Source: a virus
DNA length: 53,328 nucleotides
IMG/VR virus record: IMGVR_UViG_3300047480_000319
Span: 1 to 53,328 of that record
Reading direction: 5' to 3' (one strand)
Positions 15,778-23,457 of the stretch are shown here, piece by piece. The notes beneath the pieces were generated by a model that saw only the letters and a program-made list of their open reading frames with translations, had not been told where the DNA came from and did no database searches. Numbering within the stretch: position 1 is the first letter of the stretch; every line of letters starts with the position of its first letter. A program made the position numbers and the translations under genes.

Positions 15778-16758
15778 TTATTTTCCTTTTTTCGGAACAC
15801 AATTTGGAACCATTCTCTTACCTTTCTTTTTCATTCCAATTTGTTTGTAATTTTTCCAACATGCTTCGTTTGTTGGTTCGGGTAATAATTTTTGATCTCC
15901 TACTATTTGATCATAATTATTCATGTTTAATATATCGCCTTCTTTGCTTAAATTTATAAGCATAGTAGTTACATTATGAAGATCCATATCAGTTTTAGCA
16001 TCTTCTTTTGCATATTCTAATAATCGTAGTAATAAGGGAACATCGAGCTTGATAATATCCGGTGGATTAAAATCGGTGCCTTCGTTAAGATCGATAGGTT
16101 TGCCTTGTTGCAAATCTTCTAGATCATATCCTAAATTTTCGATTCGATCTTCGATTTCGGAAATAAGATACGTAAATGGTTCTTCTAATTCAAGTATTGC
16201 TGATTCAACACCATTATATGCTTCTGCAATAGTACTTTCTGCATACTGGAAATGAGAACGTTGAATACCGACAGATTCTCCAACTTCGATTATTTGAAGA
16301 ATGATATTTGTAACTGTATCGTCGTATCGAATACTTCTATTGATTTCTTTTGCTTTTGCTAGTGCGTGTTGTGCTTCTTCAAGGGATTGAGTTAAATCTT
16401 TAATTTCTTTTTGAATAGCACTTTGAGCAAAACGTGGATCTTGTTCCGGTCGTTTTGACTCCATTACACGATTTGCAATTTTTCTAGAATACATTAATAT
16501 ACGTTGCTGTTCTAATGCTTTTTGTGCATTAAAGTCTTCCTCGGCTTCTGCAACATATTGTTTAAACAATGAATTTTTAGTTTCTTTTATAGGTTCTGAT
16601 TTTTGATAATGACTCATAGCCATTTGAACAGGAAGGCTAACCTTGTGTGGATTAGCCCCTTCTTTAATAATTTCTAATGACTTTTTAATATCGTCAGATC
16701 CTCCTACAGGCTTAGATGCAGTATTATCTAAAGCCTGTAGAATTTTCTTCATATCCAT
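15778..16758 (-). CDS. Probable virion-associated protein, helical, Cys/Lys-rich C-terminus
   Basis: A 326-residue protein. It begins MDMKKILQALDNTASKPVGG, echoing the start of the downstream 446-residue protein. The middle is long amphipathic helices with coiled-coil character (about 115-145 and 195-225). The end is WKNYKQIGMKKKGKRMVPNC followed by VPKKGK, a basic tail with one Cys on each side that I associate with marine phage structural or prohead-related proteins. It starts at ATG behind ACGGAT and is 4 nt from the preceding gene. No enzymatic motif is visible. Confidence 0.65.
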   Translation of the reverse strand: MDMKKILQALDNTASKPVGGSDDIKKSLEIIKEGANPHKVSLPVQMAMSHYQKSEPIKETKNSLFKQYVAEAEEDFNAQKALEQQRILMYSRKIANRVMESKRPEQDPRFAQSAIQKEIKDLTQSLEEAQHALAKAKEINRSIRYDDTVTNIILQIIEVGESVGIQRSHFQYAESTIAEAYNGVESAILELEEPFTYLISEIEDRIENLGYDLEDLQQGKPIDLNEGTDFNPPDIIKLDVPLLLRLLEYAKEDAKTDMDLHNVTTMLINLSKEGDILNMNNYDQIVGDQKLLPEPTNEACWKNYKQIGMKKKGKRMVPNCVPKKGK

Positions 16759-16762
16759 AATA

Positions 16763-18373
16763 TTATCCGTTTAATCGAGTTAAGAACTCTTTTAGACGAT
16801 TAAGATCTGTACTTTCGTTTACTTGTTCTGCGCCTTCTTGGCTCTTTTTGCCCATTGCTTTCTTAATTGCTTTGTCTTTAGAACCTAAGTACTCGTCCTT
16901 ACCTGACTCAACTTTACCGTCGCCGTCATAGTCCTTTTGAGCTTTAACAGCTTCTTTAACACAATCCTTTTTGCCCATTGCTTTCTTAATTGCTTTGTCT
17001 TTAGAACCTAAGTACTCGTCCTTACCTGACTCAACCTTACCGTCGCCATCGTAATCTTTTTTAGCTTTTTTAACAGCTTCTTTAACTACTGCGTCATCTT
17101 TCTTATGCATCTTTTCAATAGCATTACGATAGTTTGTAAGATCCTTTCCGCTTGCTGGCTTCTTGTCTTTAAACATTTGATCGCCTTTTTTATCAGCATA
17201 GCTTTTTAAAGTTTCTTTACTTAATTCATTTAGTTGTACATCTTCTTTCTTAATGTTCTTCCACATAGCAGCCGCAGCAACTTTTTCGCCTTTTTCTTTG
17301 CTACCATACTTCTTTGCAGCCTTATCAGAGACCTTTTTAAAGTTCTTACCTGGCTTACCGATATCTCCGCCTGCCTTTGCTTTCTTTACAGTTGCAGATT
17401 TCTTCTTAGCTGAAAGTCCTGCACTTGGCTTAGAAGATTCATACATTCCTTCGTTTTCGTCAGACGAGGTTGAATCGTATACAGCATTTGCAATCTCATC
17501 AACTAAATTGTCTTTTTCATCTTCACTTAGTGCGTTCCAATGTAAAAGTGTTCTGCGATTTTCTTTAATATAAAATGCAATATCTTCTGAACTAGTAATA
17601 TCTTCGCTAGATATTCCTTTAGAAATTAGTTCGTTGGAGATCTCATGTACTAAATGATTAGCAGCCATTGATTCTTGAACTTGTTGCTTACTTTTTGGTG
17701 AATCTTTAAGACTATTGCTAAGACCCTTTAAATGCTTCGAAACTTTTGCTTTATCCCCGGCCTTTGCAGCATCTTGCATCTTTTTACCGAGTTCTTCATG
17801 TTTGCCACGATATGCCTTCTTAGTTTCGTCGGAGATTTCGTCAAGTTTCTTTTCTTTAGACGCTTTTTTCATTGGCTCTTTCTTATCACCGTCTTTATCT
17901 AAATCAAGAAAATCCGGTTTTGACTTCTTTCCTTCTTCTAATTTCTGTGCTTGAAGTTTTTTAAGTTCTGCAATCTTGGTACGTGCTTCGATTAACTTGC
18001 TACGTAATTCAGCCTTTTGATCTTCATTCATCATTTCAGCATTGTCTAGCTTATGACCGTAGTTACTAAAATCCATTTCATATTCTAGATAATGATAAAC
18101 AGATGCAATATAGTCTGCTGCCTTAGTAATCTTTGCTTGAACCCATGCTTCCATCTGAGTTTCATCTTCAAGTTTATTGTATAATTTTGTAGCATATTTG
18201 GCTAGCTTGCTTAGATCAGCTTTGGCCATTGCTCCTTCTCTGTCTACTTCTCCGTCTGGAAGAAAATCGGTAGATGATGTATCTGTTTGTGGTGGTGGTG
18301 TAAATTTTTCGACAGGTGCTGTTGATGCACTAAAATTTGTGTCGAGAAGTTCGTCAAGTTGTTTCCTACTCAT
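16763..18373 (-). CDS. Lysine-rich protein with EF-hand-like DYDGDG repeats
   Basis: A 536-residue, highly charged Lys/Glu/Asp/Ala-rich protein. An N-terminal helical region (about 45-155) is followed by DFLDLDKDGDKKEP and, near the C-terminus, two nearly identical 41-residue repeats with DYDGDGKVESGKDEYLGSKD. DxDxDG loops are calcium-binding in EF-hand and dockerin families; here the loop is followed by a lysine-rich helix. The end (LNRLKEFLTRLNG) is a short amphipathic helix. A late promoter box GATAAATA precedes it and TTGGAG is the ribosome site, so late, virion-related expression is likely. Function unknown. Confidence 0.7.
   Translation of the reverse strand: MSRKQLDELLDTNFSASTAPVEKFTPPPQTDTSSTDFLPDGEVDREGAMAKADLSKLAKYATKLYNKLEDETQMEAWVQAKITKAADYIASVYHYLEYEMDFSNYGHKLDNAEMMNEDQKAELRSKLIEARTKIAELKKLQAQKLEEGKKSKPDFLDLDKDGDKKEPMKKASKEKKLDEISDETKKAYRGKHEELGKKMQDAAKAGDKAKVSKHLKGLSNSLKDSPKSKQQVQESMAANHLVHEISNELISKGISSEDITSSEDIAFYIKENRRTLLHWNALSEDEKDNLVDEIANAVYDSTSSDENEGMYESSKPSAGLSAKKKSATVKKAKAGGDIGKPGKNFKKVSDKAAKKYGSKEKGEKVAAAAMWKNIKKEDVQLNELSKETLKSYADKKGDQMFKDKKPASGKDLTNYRNAIEKMHKKDDAVVKEAVKKAKKDYDGDGKVESGKDEYLGSKDKAIKKAMGKKDCVKEAVKAQKDYDGDGKVESGKDEYLGSKDKAIKKAMGKKSQEGAEQVNESTDLNRLKEFLTRLNG
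16845..16924 (-). repeat. Direct repeat copy 1 (DYDGDG module)
   Basis: An 80-bp segment repeated at 16968-17047 (offset 123 bp, 41 codons) with a single C/T difference. It encodes the GKVESGKDEYLGSKDKAIKK region of the EF-hand-like module. Similarity continues at lower identity for another 35-40 bp. Near-identity at the DNA level indicates recent duplication or gene conversion. Confidence 0.85.
16968..17047 (-). repeat. Direct repeat copy 2 (DYDGDG module)
   Basis: Second copy of the 80-bp repeat, nearer the start of the gene. It is preceded in the protein by VKKAKKDYDGDG; copy 1 is preceded by VKAQKDYDGDG. Confidence 0.85.
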
Positions 18374-18397
18374 GGGTTAACTCCAATGTTTATATTA

Positions 18398-18405
18398 TAT
18401 TTATC
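18398..18405 (-). promoter_or_regulatory. Late promoter box GATAAATA
   Basis: Minus-strand GATAAATA, 25 nt before the EF-hand-repeat gene's ATG, fits the NATAAATA late promoter of T4-like marine phages. The TAA within it is the stop codon of the upstream 60-residue gene. Confidence 0.6.
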
Positions 18406-18583
18406 GTTTGATGCTTCCGCCCGTTAACAGATTAGCCTTCATATCTAGAGCATTCTTAGCAGTACCGTCTTTGTTTTTAGGTTGTTTTACTGGTTTATTC
18501 TTATATGCAGGACCGATTGATACGTTAGCAGCCATAGTTGCGCCCATTGTAGCATTTTCACCCAACAATTCACTAATCTTCAT
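18401..18583 (-). CDS. Small protein with capsid-targeting-like N-terminus
   Basis: A 60-residue basic protein starting MKISELLGENATMGATM. The ATG at 18583 overlaps the previous stop (ATGA) and follows GGAGA; the longer start in the upstream gene is rejected. The first nine residues resemble T4 capsid-targeting sequences, which begin MK, are short and amphipathic, and end at an (I/L)xE site cut by the prohead protease; here LGE at 7-9. The remainder is Lys/Asn/Gly-rich. Packaging into the head is inferred. Confidence 0.6.
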   Translation of the reverse strand: MKISELLGENATMGATMAANVSIGPAYKNKPVKQPKNKDGTAKNALDMKANLLTGGSIKR

Positions 18584-18840
18584 CTTTTGTCTCCGTACCA
18601 TAACTCGAACCATGCCGGAGTTCCTGGTTTAATATTAGTTTCTCTTTGATATCGTCCTTTATCACATTCTACTTTGTTAGAAGATTGTTTTGCACGATAT
18701 TCGTCTAATCGAGCTTGTGCACCTAGTCCGTCCATTATTTGAGTAGCAATTAATTCATGTACAGGATCGTCAGGGGCAAGATAACAATCTTCTTCAGATT
18801 TTACAGGAATGTTCTGTGATGTAATTTTGTATTGTTTCAT
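18580..18840 (-). CDS. Small hypothetical protein
   Basis: An 86-residue soluble protein with no recognised motif. It starts MKQYKITSQNIPVKSEEDCY, has a central helix (HELIATQIMDGLGAQARLDE) and ends TPAWFELWYGDKR. It overlaps both neighbours by 4 nt within a run of small genes upstream of the EF-hand-repeat gene. Confidence 0.6.
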   Translation of the reverse strand: MKQYKITSQNIPVKSEEDCYLAPDDPVHELIATQIMDGLGAQARLDEYRAKQSSNKVECDKGRYQRETNIKPGTPAWFELWYGDKR

Positions 18841-19205
18841 ATACCGTATTTGTTTTTCTTAGGTTTAGAAATTGGACTAGTTTTATATGTATCTGATAGT
18901 TCTTCGCTTCTATTTGATGAGATACGTTTTAACGGACCGACACCGGATTGCTTCCCTGCATATTGTATCATTTGCCATTCTTCATCAGTGTATGTAGTAA
19001 GCAAAGGATCCCCCCCGATATCGTTAGTAGCCTTTGTTGGATAATCTGGCGCACCTGCTAGTGCTAACCCAAAGCGATAATTTTTATATGAATCGCCTGC
19101 ATTGTTGTTAGCATCGGGTGTAGTAACTGCCCCTTTAATGCTCGACTTTGCTACTTTTGACAACGGCTTATTTCCGCCTTCTGTAATAATTTCCGATATT
19201 TTCAT
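18837..19205 (-). CDS. Small protein with capsid-targeting-like N-terminus
   Basis: A 122-residue protein beginning MKISEIITEGGNKPLSK. The first nine residues parallel the 60-residue neighbour (MKISELLGE) and end in ITE, a possible (I/L)xE prohead-protease site. The remainder is Asn/Ser/Gly/Lys-rich with little predicted structure, apart from YTDEEWQMIQYAGKQ. It overlaps neighbours by 4 nt. Likely a head-associated or internal protein; function not recognised. Confidence 0.6.
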   Translation of the reverse strand: MKISEIITEGGNKPLSKVAKSSIKGAVTTPDANNNAGDSYKNYRFGLALAGAPDYPTKATNDIGGDPLLTTYTDEEWQMIQYAGKQSGVGPLKRISSNRSEELSDTYKTSPISKPKKNKYGI

Positions 19206-19561
19206 TCGTATCTTCCTTCTTCTTTATGTTTACAAATTTCTTCATAAAACTTATCACAGACTTCTTTAAGGGTTTCTTCGTCTAAATCTCGGGGAAGTCC
19301 TTTTACAGGATAACTTTGGCAATAGTTTTTGTAACTGTTTATTGCAGTTTCTTTAAACATTCCCGAATCGACTTTTGAGTTTTTGCCCATCTTATGTAAA
19401 CATTTTACAAGAGATGGATAGACATGAGTTCTGTAAGTATCGTCGTCGTGGTTCATGTAATAGATCAAATCTTCGGCGAGATCGTACATTAATCCTTTTT
19501 CGGGATCGACGAACTCGTCAAAGTTTTGATGCTTATTTTCAAACAGATCTTTAATTCGCAT
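19202..19561 (-). CDS. Small acidic helical protein, possible head-targeted
   Basis: A 119-residue protein starting MRIKDLFENKHQNFDEF, again a short amphipathic start with an LFE site at 6-8. The body contains YDLAEDLIYYMNHDDDTYRT and paired cysteines spread through helices (about 54, 80, 106 and 114). I associate similar sequences with conserved unknowns of marine T4-like phages. It is preceded by CATAAATA (19584-19591), so late expression is likely. No conserved Shine-Dalgarno beyond TTGGAT is visible. Confidence 0.62.
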   Translation of the reverse strand: MRIKDLFENKHQNFDEFVDPEKGLMYDLAEDLIYYMNHDDDTYRTHVYPSLVKCLHKMGKNSKVDSGMFKETAINSYKNYCQSYPVKGLPRDLDEETLKEVCDKFYEEICKHKEEGRYE

Positions 19562-19583
19562 AATAAATCCAAAATATATATGG

Positions 19584-19591
19584 TATTTATG
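19584..19591 (-). promoter_or_regulatory. Late promoter box CATAAATA
   Basis: Minus-strand CATAAATA, 22 nt before the 119-residue gene. Its TAA is the stop codon of the upstream 211-residue gene, in the same phase as at 18398 and 26809. Confidence 0.55.
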
Positions 19592-20222
19592 CTGCGGGAC
19601 GTACTATTTTTTCAACTCGAGTGATGATAGAGCCAAGATGCATCTTAGCCATAGTGAGATTTTTATCCCCAGTAATATAGAAATATAAACTAGGAGGATA
19701 CTTGATAGCGTGACTTAACGCATTAATAGTGCTTTTTGGCAAACGAATATTTTTATTATCAGTTGCCCATAAAAGAAAACTTTCTTGCTTACTAGCAGTA
19801 TTTTTAAAATGTACCTTGTAATCAAAAGGTAATGTTGATACAATTTCTCCTTCGGATAAAATAGCTGATGGTTGATAGATATATTTTACTCGAGCTTCGT
19901 TAATATTTTTTAAAGTATTAACATCAGCTTCTGACGAAAAATAAATCGATAACCAAGGACTTTCTACCCGAATTGAGAAGTCGTTAATTGATAACAGAGC
20001 TTGATAAACATCAAATAGATAATCTAAATCTTCCTGACTTTTGACTAGAGTGTAGGTATAAAATTTATCATCTAATTTTGGTTCAATAACGATTTCAGAT
20101 AAATTCTTAAAAATTTTATCTAAGTCGCCACTCCTAAATAGAGATACTCCGGAAGATACCAACACAATTTTGTATTGATATCTTCCTTTGTATAATTTCT
20201 TAAGAGGCCTATAAAATATCAT
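19587..20222 (-). CDS. Hypothetical protein downstream of clpA
   Basis: A 211-residue mixed alpha/beta protein beginning MIFYRPLKKLYKGRYQYKIV. The ATG at 20222 is inside the end of clpA; the TTG two codons earlier is less likely. Segments such as DLDYLFDVYQALLSINDFSI and INEARVKYIYQPSAI suggest a globular fold. The end is KMHLGSIITRVEKIVRPA. Its 14-nt overlap with the ClpA-like gene implies coupled translation, so it could be an adaptor or partner of the unfoldase. That is inference; no family is recognised. Confidence 0.62.
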   Translation of the reverse strand: MIFYRPLKKLYKGRYQYKIVLVSSGVSLFRSGDLDKIFKNLSEIVIEPKLDDKFYTYTLVKSQEDLDYLFDVYQALLSINDFSIRVESPWLSIYFSSEADVNTLKNINEARVKYIYQPSAILSEGEIVSTLPFDYKVHFKNTASKQESFLLWATDNKNIRLPKSTINALSHAIKYPPSLYFYITGDKNLTMAKMHLGSIITRVEKIVRPAA

Positions 20223-22479
20223 TAACAAGTTCGGTTGTTAATAACTGTACCTTAGGCAACTTTGGCTTTGTAACAAGTACAAGTTTATTGTCGGCTACAC
20301 TAATTGACAATGTGCCTCCGTTCTTCAAGTCTCCGAATAACATTAATTTAGCAAGATCGCGTTTAATTTCTTTGTCGATTACCCGTTGTAGTGGTCTTGC
20401 ACCCATCTTGTCGTCAAATCCTCGTTCAAGTAACCAGTTAACGGCATCCTTATTAACTTTAATCTTAATACCTTTATCCTTAACTTGCAATCTAAGTTCG
20501 TCAATAAATTTATTTACAATCTTAATAGAAGTTGACTTATCAAGTTTGTTAAATGTTACAATACCGTCGAGCCTGTTGCGAAACTCTGGAGTAAAGAATT
20601 TATTTAATTCGGCATCACTATATTCTTTTCTTTGAGCTCCAAAACCGATTGCATTCTTTTCAGCTTCTCGTGCACCGGCATTTGTAGTTAGAATAAGGAT
20701 GATATTACGACAGTCTGCCTTTTTACCATTGCTACCTGTAACAAATCCGTTATCCATTAGCTGAAGCAAAATAGTAGTTACATCAGGATGTGACTTTTCT
20801 ACTTCGTCTAATAACAATACAGCATTTGGATGCTCTTGAATTTGTGTTATAAGCTGCCCGGCATTTTCTTCAAATCCTACATACCCCGGAGGACTTCCGA
20901 TGAGCTTACTAATGCTATGTTGCTCTTGATATTCACTCATATCAAATCTGAGCAGGTTAACTCCTAAATGCTTTGCTAAGGATTTAGCAGTTTCAGTCTT
21001 ACCACATCCTGTTGGCCCCATAAATACAAACGAACCAATTGGCTTATTTTCTGCCTTAAGTCCGGCTTGTGCAACAATAATCTTATCTACTACTTCTTCA
21101 ATTGCAAGGTCTTGTCCGTAGACATCATTTTCTAATCCTTCTTGCAACTTTGCCAAGCATACACTTTCAGTTTCCATAACTTGTTCGGCAGGCAAATTAA
21201 CCATCTTACTTAATTCAAATTGAATCTCAGATTCAGATACAATTCTGTCTTCGGCTAACTTTAAGTTAAATCTAGAACATGCACAGTCAATAAGATCAAT
21301 AGCCTTATCGGGCAACTTCTTGTCTGCTTGATATTTTACTGACAACTTAATTGCAGCCTGAAGTGCATCGTCTTTAATTTTTACCTTATGATGTCCTTCG
21401 TAGTATTTCTTAATACCCTTCAAGATTTGCAAGGTGACTTCTTGAGTTGGCTCGTCGACTGTGATACGTTGGAATCGACGCATAAGTGCTCGATCTTTTT
21501 CGAAATGCTTGCGGAATTCTTCCCAAGTAGTTGATGCAACAACTTTAATGTTTCCTTTGCTAAGAGCAGGCTTCATCATATTGGCAAGGTCGTTTGCATT
21601 GCTTCCGGATGATCCTGCACCGCTAATCATATGTGCTTCGTCGATGAACAGCACACACTTTCCTTTCTTTTGAAGAGCTTTAATAACATTTTTAAATCTT
21701 TCTTCAAAATCTCCTCGATACTTGCTTCCTGCAAGCATTGCACTAATGTCGAGATTATAAACTGTATAATCTTTCAAAAAGTCGGGGACTGCCTCCTTAA
21801 CAATGTTATATGCCAAACCTTCCGCAATTGCAGTTTTACCTACACCGGGATCGCCGACTAGAATAACATTATTTTTGCTGCGACGACCTAATGCTAGTGC
21901 AATATTTTCAAGTTCGTCTACACGACCAATAACAGGGTCGATTTTATTTTTAGCAACTTGCTCATTTAGATTTGTAGTAAACGATGCTAGTGCCTTATTG
22001 CTGGCTGGATCCATGCTTGGTTGTTCTCCTTCGTCCTCATCCTCGTCGAAGGAATTATGTAAGTAATCTGAGAACTTATCTTTTTCAATTTCTGATTGTT
22101 GTAGATAAAAGAATGCCCAGCTATGTTTTTCAGTCATTAATGCTACAAAAACATCAGTCGGTTCAATCTTTTGTCGACCGTTAAACAATACTTGTGTAAA
22201 TGCTTTATTTAATACCCTTTCAACTGCCTGGGTTTTCTTGGGCTTTACTACCACGTCGGGTACAGTAATTTGTGCGCATTTAGTGTTTAAGTGGTCCGTT
22301 AGCAATTTCCTCATATTATCAGGATTTGCGCCGTACCCTTGTAAACATTTTACGAACGAGTCGTCCATGAGGATTGCATAAAGCAAATGTTCTATGGTGA
22401 TATATTCGTGATGTAATTTCTTAGCAGCTTCGATAGCTTTTTCGAAAACTGCTTGTAAATTATCGCTAGGTTCAACCAT
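20209..22479 (-). CDS. clpA: ClpA-like AAA+ unfoldase with ClpP-docking loop
   Basis: A 756-residue HSP100 protein matching ClpA in length and order. N-terminal substrate/adaptor domain about 1-145, an acidic linker, then AAA-1 with Walker A GDPGVGKT (209-216) and Walker B VLFIDEAH (276-283), AAA-2 with GPTGCGKT (488-495) and LLLDEVEK (555-562), and a ClpA-type C-terminal domain. There is no ClpB middle coiled coil. NAIGFG (IGF at 611-613) occupies the position of the ClpP-binding loop, followed by FFTPEFRNRLD. It should therefore feed substrates to host ClpP. It has its own promoter with a palindrome and an AAAGGAG site, downstream of dnaJ. Confidence 0.93.
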   Translation of the reverse strand: MVEPSDNLQAVFEKAIEAAKKLHHEYITIEHLLYAILMDDSFVKCLQGYGANPDNMRKLLTDHLNTKCAQITVPDVVVKPKKTQAVERVLNKAFTQVLFNGRQKIEPTDVFVALMTEKHSWAFFYLQQSEIEKDKFSDYLHNSFDEDEDEGEQPSMDPASNKALASFTTNLNEQVAKNKIDPVIGRVDELENIALALGRRSKNNVILVGDPGVGKTAIAEGLAYNIVKEAVPDFLKDYTVYNLDISAMLAGSKYRGDFEERFKNVIKALQKKGKCVLFIDEAHMISGAGSSGSNANDLANMMKPALSKGNIKVVASTTWEEFRKHFEKDRALMRRFQRITVDEPTQEVTLQILKGIKKYYEGHHKVKIKDDALQAAIKLSVKYQADKKLPDKAIDLIDCACSRFNLKLAEDRIVSESEIQFELSKMVNLPAEQVMETESVCLAKLQEGLENDVYGQDLAIEEVVDKIIVAQAGLKAENKPIGSFVFMGPTGCGKTETAKSLAKHLGVNLLRFDMSEYQEQHSISKLIGSPPGYVGFEENAGQLITQIQEHPNAVLLLDEVEKSHPDVTTILLQLMDNGFVTGSNGKKADCRNIILILTTNAGAREAEKNAIGFGAQRKEYSDAELNKFFTPEFRNRLDGIVTFNKLDKSTSIKIVNKFIDELRLQVKDKGIKIKVNKDAVNWLLERGFDDKMGARPLQRVIDKEIKRDLAKLMLFGDLKNGGTLSISVADNKLVLVTKPKLPKVQLLTTELVNDIL

Positions 22480-22509
22480 GTGATTCTCCTTTAAAAAAAC
22501 TAATTAACG

Positions 22510-22538
22510 ACTTTAACACAGATCGGTATGTGAGTCAA
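22510..22538 (-). promoter_or_regulatory. Sigma70-type promoter of clpA
   Basis: Minus strand TTGACT, 17 bp, TAAAGT, with TGTGT just upstream of the -10, about 24 nt before the start of translation. The -35 lies within a perfect palindrome (22530-22545). Confidence 0.6.
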
Positions 22539-22545
22539 GACTCAC
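22530..22545. promoter_or_regulatory. Perfect 16-bp palindrome over the clpA -35 box
   Basis: GTGAGTC and GACTCAC are perfect inverted 7-bp arms separated by two bases. The -35 hexamer TTGACT and the dnaJ stop codon (TGA) both lie inside it. It could be a repressor or activator operator, or a weak transcript hairpin at the dnaJ end. Confidence 0.55.
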
Positions 22546-23395
22546 CGTTTATCTCTTTATTAATGTTTCTCAACTTTGATACAATCGCAGGATCGGTAAT
22601 TGATGTAGGTTCAATTTCTACAACAGTTACAAATCTTCCCTTAATATGTGTACGATGCGGATCGGAAAATCCTGCACCGGCCATTGCAAATTCTGTGCCA
22701 TGCTTTATGCCTGGATTTAAATTGAGCTCCTTTTCAGCCCCTGTTATATTTTTTACTTTCTTTTTACAACCGATCATAGCCTCAATAGGGTTAATTTTTA
22801 CGGTAGTATAAAGATCGTTTCCTTGTCGCACAAAGGTCAAATCTGGTTGTACGATAACAGTAACATTTAAACTACCTCTAGGAACTCCGGGAATACTATC
22901 GTCTCCGAGTCCCTGATACTTAATAACATCTCCGTGTGCTATACCAGGTGGTAAATTAATAATTACATTCTGACTTTTACCACTCGGCAATGTAAAGTTT
23001 GCTTCTAACTGTTTGCCAAGGAATGAGTCAAGTAAAGTAATATTACATTGTATATTCAAATCACGATTTTTTCTAAATTGTCTTTGCCGTCCAAAGACAT
23101 CATGAAAGTGAGCACCAAACGGAGTACCAGCAAACATGTCTTGCAGATCGTCGTAGTTATTGAATCCGCTAGATCTAAAATTCATCTGCGGATTTCTTTT
23201 CATATGATCGTATTCTGATCTTTTTTGAGAATCACTTAATGTATCGTATGCTGCCGAAATATCTTTAAACTTTGCTTGATCTCCTCCTCTATCAGGATGA
23301 TGTTTCATAGCAAGACTGCGATATGCTTTTTTAATTTCATCTGCTGAGGCAGTTTCAGCTACACCTAAAATTTTATAATAGTCGTCCATAGTCAT
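22535..23395 (-). CDS. dnaJ: DnaJ/CbpA-like J-domain co-chaperone (type II)
   Basis: A 286-residue Hsp40. The J domain (about 3-70) has DYYKILGV, HHPDRGG with HPD at 33-35 and FKDISAAYDTLSD. A short Gly/Phe region (about 72-105) follows, then two C-terminal beta-sandwich domains (LPSGKSQNVIINLPPGIAHG; KELNLNPGIKHGTEF). The zinc-finger CxxCxGxG repeats of full DnaJ are absent, so it resembles CbpA. It would stimulate host DnaK. The upstream promoter is a perfect sigma70 consensus flanked by a dyad, and there is no clear ribosome site before ATG (23395, or 23389). Confidence 0.93.
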   Translation of the reverse strand: MTMDDYYKILGVAETASADEIKKAYRSLAMKHHPDRGGDQAKFKDISAAYDTLSDSQKRSEYDHMKRNPQMNFRSSGFNNYDDLQDMFAGTPFGAHFHDVFGRQRQFRKNRDLNIQCNITLLDSFLGKQLEANFTLPSGKSQNVIINLPPGIAHGDVIKYQGLGDDSIPGVPRGSLNVTVIVQPDLTFVRQGNDLYTTVKINPIEAMIGCKKKVKNITGAEKELNLNPGIKHGTEFAMAGAGFSDPHRTHIKGRFVTVVEIEPTSITDPAIVSKLRNINKEINGES

Positions 23396-23400
23396 AAGAA

Positions 23401-23438
23401 AAGGTCAAGTTGTAAAGTAATTATACAATCTTGACCTT
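23401..23438. promoter_or_regulatory. Inverted repeat flanking the dnaJ -10 box
   Basis: Perfect 9-bp arms AAGGTCAAG (23401-23409) and CTTGACCTT (23430-23438), 20 bp apart, bracket TATAAT. One arm lies in the -35/-10 spacer and the other just after the predicted transcription start, as in many repressor operators. Confidence 0.6.
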
Positions 23439-23448
23439 ATGTTGTCAA
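23420..23448 (-). promoter_or_regulatory. Consensus sigma70 promoter of dnaJ
   Basis: Minus strand TTGACA, 17 bp, TATAAT: both hexamers match consensus perfectly at ideal spacing. It lies about 25 nt upstream of the dnaJ ATG. Confidence 0.85.
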
Positions 23449-23457
23449 TAGAATGAC

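Noticed and set aside
16845-17047. CRISPR-like repeat
   Set aside because: Only two 80-bp copies within a coding frame, encoding a protein module; not a repeat-spacer array.
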